Shown: piece after piece, positions 7,367 through 16,291 of the stretch
How positions within the stretch are numbered: the stretch's first letter is position 1
Layout of the letters: the number at the start of each line of letters is the position of its first letter
NCBI GenBank assembly: GCA_003427395.1
Contig: BFEA01000700.1
Location: forward strand, 194,855-220,494
DNA from: Chara braunii
Taxonomy: Eukaryota; Streptophyta; Charophyceae; Charales; Characeae
Direction: 5' to 3'
DNA: 25,640 nt
Position numbers and translations under genes: made by a program
The notes under the pieces: generated by a model
Told to the model about the DNA's origin: nothing
Databases searched by the model: none
Seen by the model: only the letters and a program-made list of their open reading frames with translations

Positions 7367-7752
7367 AAGAATCTCACAATTAGATCAAATGCAAATAGCT
7401 TAAGAGCTAAAATGCCTTACAAAAAGATCAAACAAATATCTTGGGATCACATTGAACAAATTTTACGTAGGATCAAACAAATACGTTTGGATCAAAAAAA
7501 TTAACCAAGAAAGTACCTTAGGCTCTCCTTGGTGATGGAACCATGTGTTGTATCCTCGATGGTACAACCATCGCTGACGTTTCAGCTCTTTCACAGCAAG
7601 ATATTGCATGAAGGTGTCCTGCACACACAAGATCACCATCAACAACACGATTATCATCACCATAATCCATGACCCACAACCAGCCACATTGCGCACTGCG
7701 AGACAGCGCAGATGCACAAGTAGTAGTATTGTAGGTTAGATTAAGAGAGAGA

Positions 7753-7831
7753 CACAGTCTAGAACAGTGGTTAAGTCATCTCTCTGATGGTATTTCAAGA
7801 TCTTTGCCTGGGTTGAAACCCCAGATCTGAC
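7753..7831 (+). repeat. tRNA-like sequence, possible SINE head
   Basis: TAGAACAGTGG (7760-7770) resembles an internal polymerase III A box and GGTTGAAACCC (7811-7821) a B box. A perfect T-arm is present: stem CTGGG/CCCAG around the 7-base loop TTGAAAC (7808-7824). The acceptor stem does not pair and an anticodon arm is unclear, so this is not a working tRNA. A tRNA-derived SINE head or tRNA pseudogene is the best reading. No tail or target duplication was identified. Confidence 0.4.
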
Positions 7832-9038
7832 ACGTCCTACAAGAACGGTGTGTATTCTTGTCTGTTTTAGGGGTGGACCCCACTGCCACGCAGCAAGTTT
7901 TGGAAGAGTGTTTTTTGAGACTCCACTGTGTGCGGGAAATTTGGGCAAACTATTGCATTGTAGTTTCTTTCTGTCTTGTTTTTTTTCCCACACACAGGCC
8001 CCTTCTATTCTGCAGGACAACAGTCAGGTTACTTATCCCCGACAAGCATGTTTATGCAGAGACAATGGGAGAGAAGAAGAGAAACAGGGGATCAGCCTAA
8101 CCCTTGTGGCACTAGCCGCCTAAGCAAGGTGGGGCCGCTTCTGTGCACCCCGCCCCCAAACCTTTGTCTCGCGGTGGATTGTCCTATTGGCCGGGAGGCT
8201 TACTAGCAGCACCCAGACACGCAGTCGGGTGGTCTACCGGGGGGCACGGCGCGGCGGGTGCGTTCAGAGCAGTATCTGAGGCTGCTTGTCAATAGTCAAC
8301 CGTTTTCTGTTCCCTGCCAAACCAAAGCTTGGCCAGCTCCCACCTACTTCAATCGTAAGTTTGCCGATCTTTTACTTGGACCCCGCCACGTTTCAGCCCC
8401 TATATGAGCCTCGCCCCACCTCTGCTGTCCTTAGTCACCATTTAACCATCTGTGGCATTTGACTAGATTGCTATTATGCACCGACTATTTTCCTGCTAGC
8501 ACTAGCAGTCTTGTTAGTACTATTAATAACCCCAGCATTCTCCTGTTTTCACTCCCACACGTCTTCTATCCTCTATTCCTTTTTCATCTGGCTTCCTATG
8601 TCCGTAAGTTTCAAGTTAAAATCCCCCTCTAAGCTAGCTCTATCTCCCCCACCACCCCCCCCTGCCTATCTTATCTCCTCCATTTTGTGGCTACCTACCT
8701 ATTGTACATCTATGATCTACCATTCTCGGGTCTTTACTCTCCATCCCGTCCTACCCATCCCAAAATCCTAGGTATGTTACAAACCGATCGTTTTCATGAC
8801 AATCTATCCCCCTCTTCCTAGTCGTCCTCTTCTTCCCCTTGGGCATCAGTCCATGGTACTTGATGCATCAGCACAGGGCACAACTGCATTTGGCCCGTCT
8901 GAGGGCGCAGGGAGCAGCAGCGGGTAGGGTTTCCATCGTGCCCAAAAACCTTTCTTTTTCTGCCCTCCTATGCACGTGTATTGACGGCAGTCCGCCGAGA
9001 GGGCGATTCTAATGTTCTCCAGCGCCATTTCTTAGTTA
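7832..9038. other. Long non-coding stretch, nothing recognised
   Basis: About 1.2 kb with only short open frames lacking recognisable motifs. Bases 8100-8290 are GC-rich and 8510-8830 pyrimidine-rich (CCCCCACCACCCCCCCC at about 8646). The stretch nearest 9038 may be the decayed 3' end of the reverse-strand LINE. Confidence 0.5.
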
Positions 9039-9224
9039 GCTCTCAGTGGTGGTGCAGCTCCCTGCCTACATTGCTCATTCCTCAAAAAAGTCCACAGAGC
9101 CCACAGCACCGGCACCCAAATGATCTATGAAGCTCTCAGTGGTGGTGCAGCTCCCTGCCTACATCGCTCATTCCTCAAAAAAGTCCACAGAGCCCACAGC
9201 ACCGGCACCCAAATGATCTATGAA
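9039..9224. repeat. Near-perfect 93-bp tandem duplication
   Basis: Unit 9039-9131 and unit 9132-9224 both begin GCTCTCAGTGGTGGTGCAGC and end AATGATCTATGAA. I see a single difference (ACATTGC against ACATCGC). The period is 31 codons long. It overlaps the tail of the reverse-strand LINE fragment. Confidence 0.92.
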
Positions 9225-9411
9225 GCCATAAGGTCCTCCGGTTTGATCTGTCCACCTTCATCAGAGCCCCAAGAAGGATAATTGCATCATCCTCTTCCGT
9301 GACCCCCAAGGGGGTTTTATCCGCCGTCTCCTGCGCCCACCACTCCCAAAAGGCCCGGACCACCGGGCATCTCACAAAGAGATGAGGAATGGTATCCACT
9401 TGTGCGTTGTT
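9130..9411 (-). pseudogene. LINE ORF2 C-terminal (zf-RVT-like) fragment
   Basis: The minus-strand frame reads VDTIPHLFVRCPVVRAFWEW, then LLGALMKVDRSNRRT. This resembles the zinc-binding segment after the reverse transcriptase in plant-type LINEs, where a hydrophobic HLF, a Cys and a WxWW-type stretch are conserved. An upstream frame to about 9411 adds NNAQ. No reverse transcriptase is present upstream of it, so it is a 5'-truncated piece. It may belong to the same family as the endonuclease fragment at 885-1551, but they do not overlap and cannot be compared. Confidence 0.65.
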
Positions 9412-9448
9412 GTTTCTACTACTTTTTTTTCCCCCCTTCGCTTTCTAG

Positions 9449-9587
9449 GCATTCCATCCAATCCCGGTGCCTATTTTCCGCATGGGGTGGCTCAACTGAG
9501 AGAGTAGCCCCCCCCTCCCTCCCCCCCCCAACTCTCTTCGTTGAGCCATCCCATGCGGAAAGGGGGCACTGGGATTGTATGGAGTGC
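9449..9587. mobile_element. Family D foldback element (139 bp)
   Basis: The left arm GCATTCCATCCAATCCCGGTG pairs with the right arm, CACTGGGATTGTATGGAGTGC. Pairing extends inward through CCGCATGGGGTGGCTCAAC, giving arms of roughly 55 bp. The short centre is C-rich (CCCCCCCTCCCTCCCCCCCC). No coding capacity. No clear target duplication. Confidence 0.75.
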
Positions 9588-10342
9588 TGTAAAAGCGGAA
9601 GTCTACTTGCACTTTCGGGCAAGTTTTCCTGATCCGTTAACAAAAAACTAGGAACCTCCCAAAAATTGCTGTGGCGCAGGGGTCTGTTTCCTCTTTCCCG
9701 TTCCCGAAAACAATGATTTGTGCTTTCCAATGTTCCAGACTTTTCCAAAGTGCTTTTCTGTGGGGTCCGTCCCTTACATTGTCACCGGAACAACTCCTTT
9801 TCCAGCTAGCCGAGTAGATCCAAAATTGAACAGCCTGCAAGGCTGTGCAAGCTTCTATCTAGTTATAGAAATATCTATGTGATATTTTAAAGAACCAACG
9901 ACATCTCAGTCAAGGTTTGAGTTCCTCTAAGGAAAAAAAAAAAAAAAAAGTTTCAAAAACACTAAATGCAGTTTTGACTCTTGAGTCTTTTGATGCGGTG
10001 GTGGTTCGGAATGAGTCAGCAGTATTTTTTTTTTGCCATTTTTGAACTTGAGCCCTCTGCACACCACAGCATGCCCCTGTAGTTACGACATCCACGCTTA
10101 TTAGAAAGTGCTGTGCTGCTTTTACTGCCTTGTCAAACTTGGCGAGTGAGTGACCTGCCAGTATGTGCTTTTTCTGCCCATTCGGAGCTCATTTTCGTTC
10201 GAGATGTAGTTGGCTCTATTTTAAATGATTGTAATGTTTTGATAAGAGTAACGTTCTGATGAAACAGTCACTTCCTTCTTGTATTTTGAGAGGTGCAAGG
10301 TCCACCATGTGTGTGTACTTGAGCGTGGAATGCATACACATC
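9588..10342. other. Non-coding stretch before Element 1
   Basis: It contains an A run near 9931-9949 and a T run near 10025-10034 but no recognisable gene, RNA or repeat family. It ends at the 5' LTR of Element 1. Confidence 0.5.
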
Positions 10343-10975
10343 TGTTACGGACTCAGCCAGGGCTCGATCCCTGGTCCGCGGGTTCCCGCCAGGCTGTATT
10401 TTCGAGTCTCTGATCTCCAGTTCCTGACTGTTGGCGCCCTCTGCAGTTGGCGCCCGTTCTCAGATCCCTCTTCTGGCACTTTCGGATTTCGATACTTGGT
10501 GCCATCCGGCATTCTGGCGCCCAGGTTCAGACCTTCGATTTTCAGTGCAGCCCCGAGGCAAATTGCACTTTTGCCCTAGGACTCAACTTGAGTCCGGTGC
10601 TTAAGAATAATCAGAATCTTGTCTTCATGGGAGGCCTTGGTAAATCTATGCCAGTAACAAGGTTGACTTTCTTAATTGGCACTCTTTCTCTTTGTGGAGT
10701 TCCTCCTTTTGCTTGTTTTCGGTCAAAAGATGAAATTATTGCTGATGCTTGGAAATATAATTTTAATTCAGTTCTCGGCCTCAGTGCTTGTGCTTCAGTG
10801 TGACTTGCTGCGACATTGTGTTCGGAATCAAGATTGCGACTTTGCGACTTTGCCACTTTGTGTCTGCGTCCGTCGAGTCGTGTCGAGTCCGTGTCGAGTT
10901 GAGTGTGTGTGTGTGTGCTCTCCCTCCCTCCCTCTCTCTTCCCTGAGCATGCTGCTCTGCCTCAGCCTCGTCACA
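10343..10975 (+). repeat. Element 1 5' LTR (interrupted by plastid DNA)
   Basis: It starts TGTTACGGACTCAG and ends CAGCCTCGTCACA, matching 16292-16793 throughout except where 159 bp of plastid sequence (10607-10765) replaces 21 bp. It contains a GT microsatellite (about 10902-10916) and TCCC/CTCT-rich sequence near its end. The canonical TG...CA ends fit integrase processing. Confidence 0.92.
10607..10765 (+). pseudogene. ndhF: Plastid ndhF fragment inside the 5' LTR
   Basis: NdhF is a membrane subunit of the plastid NAD(P)H dehydrogenase-like complex, homologous to NuoL. One open frame here reads [20 protein letters not shown], then [15 protein letters not shown] and [10 protein letters not shown], matching the conserved NdhF stretch with [20 protein letters not shown] and SKDEI. 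The residue before SKDEI is Arg (CGG) where Trp is usual, a one-base change. The insert is AT-rich against the GC-rich LTR. Compared with the 3' LTR, it replaces 21 bp (CCGGACTCAAGCTAAGTTCGG at 16556 onward). About 53 codons of a protein of roughly 700 residues are present, so it is a nuclear plastid-derived fragment with no function of its own. Confidence 0.88.
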
Positions 10976-10976
10976 C

Positions 10977-10996
10977 TGGTATCGGAGCGGCTTCGG
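10977..10996 (+). other. Element 1 primer-binding site
   Basis: TGGTATCGGAGCG follows the LTR end after one base. Plant gypsy elements typically have TGGTATCAGAGC, complementary to initiator tRNA-Met. The A-to-G difference is shared with Element 2 (18086). Confidence 0.85.
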
Positions 10997-11018
10997 CCCT
11001 CCCTCCCACCCTGATTCA

Positions 11019-11554
11019 GTGTCGTCGCCGTCATTTTCCACGTCATCGACATCGTCGTTACCTCTTTACCATCATCGTCGTCGCCAGGACATCGCCATCG
11101 TCGTCGCCGTCGTCGCTGCCACGTCATCGTCAGCATTCCCTCTTACCCGCAGCCACGTCATCGTCACCACTGCCGCTGCCATCGCTGACGCGCAGGTAAG
11201 TTGCCAACAATTTTTTTTCTCTTCTTCTCCTCCGTCGCCATCATCGTTGTCGAAGTCCTTCTTCTTCCCCTTCTCCGTCGTCGTCATCATTTCTTCTTCC
11301 TATTCTTCTTCCTCCTCCCCTCCGATCCTCCTTCTCCCTTCGATTGTTCTCCTTCCTCCCCCGATTCTTTTCGCCCCCCCGCCGCTGCCTACCCGGCTCC
11401 ATCTCCTCGACCTTGAACCTTCCCGCTCGCACTTCTTCCCCCCTGCCACTCCGATCATCCGACACTCCCGATCCCTCATCCACTTGAACACAGCCCCCAG
11501 GATCATCACGAACCTGCCCAGGCATCGACGACTAGTCTGTCGGCTATCCCATCA
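11019..11554 (+). other. Element 1 leader: TCG-repeat and Ser/Pro-rich frame, no Gag
   Basis: This is where Gag would be expected. A 179-residue open frame is dominated by Ser, Pro, Leu and Val, encoded by TCGTCG triplet repeats (about 11020-11300) and pyrimidine tracts. I see no capsid pattern and no CCHC knuckle in any frame. A perfect splice-donor consensus CAG|GTAAGT lies at 11193-11201, followed by T-rich and C-rich tracts. The leader may be untranslated, may have lost gag by deletion, or may encode an unrecognisable Gag. I do not call a gene. Confidence 0.5.
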
Positions 11555-12300
11555 GTGACGATCTCCACCCCACCGGTGATCCATTTGGCATCGACAATAC
11601 GTCTGCCTCCCCCTTCTCCGGTGCTGAACATCCCACCGGACGACCCCCAGACGTGGCAACCCTCGTCGCCTGACACCCCCCTCACCGCCACATGTTCCGC
11701 AACCCTCCTTCCAAATTCATCCTCTGTCACTTTCTCTGATGTTGTTGAGGAACAAACCCGACTCGATCGGCTTGTCCGATTAGGCAATGAACAACACCTC
11801 CTCAACACCATTATCTCCACCGCCAACTCATCACGCTTTCACCTCAAATTCATCGCCGCCACCCTTGGTGCGTCTACGACTAAGTTCCGGGCCCTCCTCG
11901 ACATTGGAGCCACTGGTAACTTCATCACCGACGCGTGTGTCCAAAAAGCCGGTCTTACCTTTTCCGGTTACGACTCCCTGATTACGATTCGTTTAAGACA
12001 AAGACACCGCCGTCGTAGTAGACCGCACGGTTCCCAAGACCACCATGACTGTCGGAACCCTCCGCAGTCAGGTCTCATTCGATGTCATGCACTTAATGTG
12101 CGACATCGTTTTGGGAACACCGTGGCTGGACCGCTACATGCCATACTCGTTCCACCCCAACTTCATCCGCCTTACCAACCCCCCTGACACAATCATCGAC
12201 ATTCCCCCTCCCCCCTATCCCCCCTCCCCAAGCTCCGTCACCGCACACCAATTCCTTCACATGACTAGTACGTACCCTGACTCCACCTACTATTGCCTTG
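11555..12300 (+). pseudogene. Element 1 protease region (broken)
   Basis: Retroviral-type aspartic protease, which cleaves the polyprotein. The frame starting 11555 has a Pro/Ser-rich lead, then FRALLDIGATGNFITDACV with the catalytic Asp codon at 11900. The usual D(S/T)GAT triad reads D-I-G-A-T, so the second position is substituted. Near 11998 the frame shifts; the next frame (through 12045) continues with DKDTAVVVDRTVPKTTMTVG and IVLGTPWLDRY, the flap and C-terminal ILG.PWL motif. The upstream portion has no Gag match. The frameshift alone inactivates it. Confidence 0.8.
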
Positions 12301-12392
12301 TTCTAGATTACGAATGTTCAGAGGACTTGCTCCCAACGGACAAACTCGACCAAGGCCCCCCCTCCGGCCCCGCCCTCACCTCCATCCTCGAC

Positions 12393-13300
12393 GAGTGCAA
12401 GGACGTCTTCCCCGAGTCCTTACCCGCCGGATTACCTCCGAATCGTGGCGTATCCCACACCATCGATTTGGAGCCCGGTCACTCTCCACCTTGCCACCCT
12501 CCGTACCAACTCTCCATGCCGGAAGCCGAAGAAATGAACCGGCAGCTCGATGAACTCCTTGAAAAAGGATTCATTAAGCCAAGTTCATCCCTTCGGCACA
12601 AGCTGCCTTTTCGTCAAGAAAGGCGGAACATTGGAACTCCGGATGTGCACAGACTACCGCGCCTTGAATCGGATCACGACCAAGAACAGGTACGCCCTAC
12701 CTCAGATCTTCGAGCTTCTTGATCGCCTCCGTGGAGCCAAATATTTTACCAAAATTGACCTCCGCAATGGCTTCCACCAGATCTGCATCCGCGAGGAGGA
12801 CACCCACAAGACCGCATTCCGTTCTCGTTTTGGGCACTACGAGTTTCTCGTGATGCCCTTCCGACTCACCAATGCCCCCCCACATTCCAATCCACCATGA
12901 ACCACATCTTTCGCGACCTCCTCGAAGTCTGTGTCGTTGTTTACCTTGATGATATCCTTGCCTCTAGCCCCACCTTCGAGTCCCACCTTCAACATCTCCA
13001 CCAAGTCCTCTCTATCCTCAGAGAGCAAAAATTCTACGCCAAGCTCAACAAATGCACCTTTTCTACTTCAAGCGTTGAATACCTTGGTCACATCATATTC
13101 GCTGAAAGTATACGCATGAACCCCTCGAAGGTCACCGCCCTCATCGAGTGTCCACCACCCAAGACCCTACTCCAACTTAACTCATTTCTCGGCCTTGCCA
13201 ACTACTACCGCTTCTTTATCCACAACTTCTCTGACATCTCGTACCCCCTCCACGAACTCACCCGCAAGGACGAACCCTTCACTTGGAACGACCGCCGCCA
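12393..13300 (+). pseudogene. Element 1 reverse transcriptase (broken)
   Basis: RNA-dependent DNA polymerase of a Ty3/gypsy element. Conserved blocks appear in order across three frames: HTIDLEPGHSPPCHPPYQLS and [11 protein letters not shown] (frame of 12045), [33 protein letters not shown] and [13 protein letters not shown] with motif A Asp (frame of 12550), then VVYLDDILASS with the catalytic YLDD at 12942-12953 and FLGLANYYRFF (frame of 12897). One-base losses near 12590 and in the C run near 12875 explain the shifts. MPFRLTNAP has Arg where Gly is usual. Catalytic residues are intact but the frame is not. Confidence 0.92.
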
Positions 13301-13800
13301 AAACGCCTTCGACTTCCTCAAACAAACCAGCACCACGGCCCCCGTCCTCAAGATCTCTGACCCCTCTCGACATTTCTACATTACCACTGACGCATCCGAA
13401 TTCGCCCTTGGAGCCGTCCTATCCCAACACTTCCCTCGCGACACCTCTGAAACCCCCTCCATCCAAAACTCCCCCACCCACCCCGAGGCTCCACTCGGCG
13501 AATACCCCATCGCCTTCGCTAGCAAGAAGCTCCTTCCCGCGAACATGAACTACCCCTCCAACGAGAAGGAACTCCTCGTCGTGATCCACACCCTCAAAGT
13601 CTGGCGCCCGTACCTCGACGGGCAGTACTTCAGCATCCGCACGGACCACACCATCGTTTCCTCTATCCTCACCAAGAAAGACGTCACGCCACGCCAAGCC
13701 CACTAGTTAGACTTTCTTGCCCAATTCACATTCACCATTTGCCACACCCCGACAACAACAACCGTGTTGTCGATGCCCTCTCTCGACGCCCCGACCACAA
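13300..13800 (+). pseudogene. Element 1 RNase H (broken)
   Basis: RNase H degrades the RNA strand after first-strand synthesis. FYITTDASEFALGAVLSQ carries the first Asp, YPSNEKELLVVIHTLKVWRP the Glu and FSIRTDHTI the second Asp, all in the frame of 12897. That frame ends at TAG (13704-13706), where Trp is normal (after RQAH, followed by LDFLAQF). A further shift near 13735 moves the ending PDNNNRVVDALSRRPDH into a third frame. A 20-residue Pro/Thr-rich insertion (TSETPSIQNSPTHPEAPLGE) sits before the FASKKL strand, longer than in many relatives. Confidence 0.88.
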
Positions 13801-14001
13801 GCCCTTTGAGAAAGTCTACACCGCCATGACTCGTATCCAACTCCCCCCATCACTCCACCACTGCTACACCCAAGGCTACCTCTCTTGCCCGGATTTCTCA
13901 ACAATCTACAACAAACTTCGTGACCTCGACTCAGTCCCCGACTACTCCCTTCACGACCAACTTTTTAAAATTGACACCAGAAAGGCACTCGCCGACTTTG
14001 C

Positions 14002-14980
14002 ATCCCCGATGCATGTGGCCTCCGTACCCAACTCTTGGCCGAGCATCACGACGCTAAGACTGCGGGACACCTCGGGTTTCGGAAAACCTTCGACACCATC
14101 TCTCGTTATTTCTACTGGCCTCCCCTACTCGCCGACGTCAAAGCCTACATTCGCTCATGCCCCACTTGTCAAGCCGTCAACCCCTCAAACGACGTCAAGC
14201 CCGACAAGCTAGAAGCATTGTCGATCCCCACCCACCGGTGGCAGTCCATTTCCATGGACTTCGTCTGTGGTCTCCCCAAGACCAACCGCAAACATGATTG
14301 CAACTATGTCATTGTTTGCTGCTTGACTAAATGCGCCCACTTTATCCCTTGCACCACATCGCATAGCGCCAAGGACGTCGCCATTCTCTTCTTCGATCAT
14401 GTCGCACGCCATCATGGTCTCCCCGAGAACATCATCAACGACCGTGACCCTCGCTTCCTTTTACAATTCTGGAAACACCTCTTTAAAGCCTACGGAACCA
14501 CGCTAAAGTATAGCACTGCATTCCTCCCACAGACTGATGGACAAACCGAGAAGATGAACGATACTCTCCAAAGAATCTTGCGGAAGTATTGCCATCCACA
14601 TCAACACGACTGGGATCAGTTACTCACCGCCGCCGAGATCGCCTACAACAACGTCGTCTGCCCTTCCACTGGCATGTCTCCATTCTACCTTGACCTTGGC
14701 TATCATCCGCGCTTGCCCTCTGATTTCCTACTCCCCTCGCAACTCAACACCTCCACGCCCTTCCCTTCCCTCAATGAATGAATGGGTAGCAACAATGAAT
14801 GCACTCCTCAGTGAAGCAACCGAAGCCCTTGAAAGAACACACAAACAACAAGCAAACATGACTAACAAACACAGACGTGACGTGTCATTCAAAGAAGGGG
14901 ACAGAGTCTGGCTCTCCGCCAAACGCTTTGAACCTGAACCTCCCCCGTCAACTACAAACTCCAACTTCCGCTTGACATGA
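14002..14980 (+). pseudogene. Element 1 integrase (broken)
   Basis: Integrase inserts the DNA copy into the host genome. The frame from 14002 reads IPDACGLRTQLLAEHHDAK, then TAGHLGF and CPTC, giving the HHCC zinc-binding domain. The catalytic triad follows: ISMDFVCGL (D), INDRDPRF (D) and QTDGQTEKMN (E). That frame stops at 14779-14781, beside the short duplication AATGAATGAATGG. The next frame continues EWVATMNALLSEATEALERT, KHRRDVSFKEGDRVWLSAK and stops at 14980. A further frame (about 14946) gives VNYKLQLPLDMSRVHPVFHV, the domain end. About 20 residues around the expected GPF/Y motif are missing between the last two, so a small deletion is likely. Confidence 0.9.
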
Positions 14981-15098
14981 GTCGCGTCCACCCCGTCTTC
15001 CACGTAGAATACTTAAAAGAATACCATGAATCCCCACCCAATTCGCCGACCGCCCTTGCCCCAGACCTCCATCGATCATGCTCCCAACAGGCCCATAA

Positions 15099-15314
15099 TT
15101 CGTAGTAGAATCCATCATAGGTCAACGAACCACACAAGTATCAAACCATCCGGAACCAATCACATAATACAAAGTTAAATGGACTGGATACCCTGACCAA
15201 GAATCCACATGGGAACCTCTTGCTAACCTTAAGAATGCTATGAAACTTGTTCGCACCTATATGATCGCGCCCATCCTATATCCTAGCTATCCCCTATGCC
15301 TAAACCCCGCCTAA
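15099..15314 (+). pseudogene. Element 1 chromodomain (broken)
   Basis: This frame reads FVVESIIGQRTTQV, then a TAA, then YKVKWTGYPDQESTWEPLAN and LKNAMKLV. The VKWxGYP...STWEPxxNL pattern is the chromodomain signature of chromovirus integrases, which bind modified histone H3 and steer insertion to heterochromatin. It lies in a different frame from the integrase end at 14946, with a gap rich in stops, and carries an in-frame stop, so it is dead. This places Element 1 among chromoviruses. Confidence 0.82.
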
Positions 15315-15341
15315 ACCCTGCCTAAACCCTGCCCCAACCCT
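15298..15341 (+). repeat. 11-bp tandem repeat resembling telomere sequence
   Basis: Four units of GCCTAAACCCY (the last GCCCCAACCCT) repeat with an 11-bp period. The core CCTAAACCC resembles the plant telomere repeat CCCTAAA, but the period is wrong for telomere DNA. Confidence 0.7.
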
Positions 15342-15959
15342 GCCTCCCTGCACTACACACATCCCCTGCACCCAGCAACCCCCTTGCCCCTTGATCTCTG
15401 TCTGATCCGCTCTTGCCTCCGTTTCGCCCTGTTCTCCCATCTGTCCTCCGCCACATCCTTGTCTCTCTTGTCCAAATTCTCTTTGTGGCCCCTGCGCGTC
15501 GCCAGCGATTATGGATCTAATGGCAAGCACACGAGGACGATGGCATGCTGCAGCTCAGTACGAGGATATAAGACAACTGGTTGGCCACCATGCTGTTCCC
15601 TTCGGCCGACACCTTGGACTTGCAGACTTCTGGAGCAGCACCTCTGACAGGGACATGAAGATCGGTCTGCGACCTGCTATCCGGATCAGACGTCATCATC
15701 ACACCATGTACCGGACATAACCTGCTACTGGAACAATCAAGCTGGAGCCCTCACTGTCTATATCACATAACTGTTGAAGACTGCTTCCTCACCGCCACTT
15801 CTGCGACACCCGCCAAGACCTTCCTCAAGACATTTTTCGCCTCTGACACCTTGTTACAGACCTGAGACGTTGTTATCCCAGACCTCATCAGACACCCCAA
15901 CACTTGAGCATTGAACAAACAATTTTTTTCTACTCTCAAGCCTGACAACCTATAACATT
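15342..15959 (+). other. Element 1 3' untranslated region
   Basis: C-rich sequence and short open frames without recognisable motifs. It lies between the chromodomain stop and the 53-bp repeat array. Confidence 0.5.
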
Positions 15960-16195
15960 GTAGAACACCAATAGGACTACCCTGATACTTGTAGAACCTC
16001 AATAGGATTACCATGTTACCTGAACATTGCTACTCTCACCCTTGTAGACCCTCAATAGGATTACCTTGTTACTTGAGCATTGATTCCCTCATCCCTGTAG
16101 AACCTCAATAGTATTACCCTGTTACTTTAGCATTGATTCCCTCATCCCTGTAGAACCTCAATAGGATTACTGTGCTACTTGCATTACTCCCCTTT
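15960..16195 (+). repeat. 53-bp tandem repeat in Element 1 3' region
   Basis: Units starting GTAGAACCTCAATAGGATTA begin at 15991, 16044, 16097 and 16150, exactly 53 bp apart. A shortened unit starts at 15960 (31 bp), and the last is partial. Middle units share TTGATTCCCTCATCCCT. Copies differ by a few bases each. Confidence 0.88.
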
Positions 16196-16275
16196 TCCTT
16201 TTCTGCCCAGTGATCGGCCCCGTCCCGTCCTTCACAGGTGTTCATCGTGTCTTTGGCAGCCGGGACGTTGCCTTC

Positions 16276-16291
16276 CAGAGGGAGGGGACAG
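16276..16291 (+). other. Element 1 polypurine tract
   Basis: AGAGGGAGGGGACAG lies immediately before the 3' LTR start at 16292. Such tracts prime second-strand synthesis. Confidence 0.8.

Larger units (their letters stand above)
6420..7520. repeat. ATACCTT-rich degenerate array with two embedded cores
   Basis: Dozens of degenerate units built from AAATACCTTA, ACAATCAGATCAAAC and close variants (AAATACCTTAAAATACCTT; GGATCAGATC) run through this interval. Two GC-richer cores (6607-6793, 7194-7366) interrupt it at 587-bp spacing. The open frame 6957-7214 is simply repeat sequence read through and is not a gene. The structure resembles a satellite with a higher-order unit, or an AT-rich minisatellite belonging to an unknown transposon. 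Confidence 0.75.

Noticed and set aside
7463-7717. 84-residue minus-strand frame with a hydrophobic stretch
   Set aside because: Looks like one possible membrane segment but comes from a TCATCACCATCAAC-type simple sequence; no family recognised.
10447-10803. 118-residue open frame across LTR and ndhF
   Set aside because: A chance fusion of LTR sequence with the plastid fragment; only the ndhF part is meaningful.
11072-11290. Asp/Glu-rich minus-strand frames opposite the TCGTCG repeats
   Set aside because: Low-complexity reading of a triplet microsatellite.
15298-15341. Telomere or interstitial telomere tract
   Set aside because: Period is 11 bp, not 7, and the tract is only four units within a mobile element.
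15960-16195. CRISPR-like array (53-bp spaced repeats)
   Set aside because: The whole unit repeats, there are no unique spacers, and the context is a eukaryotic retrotransposon.
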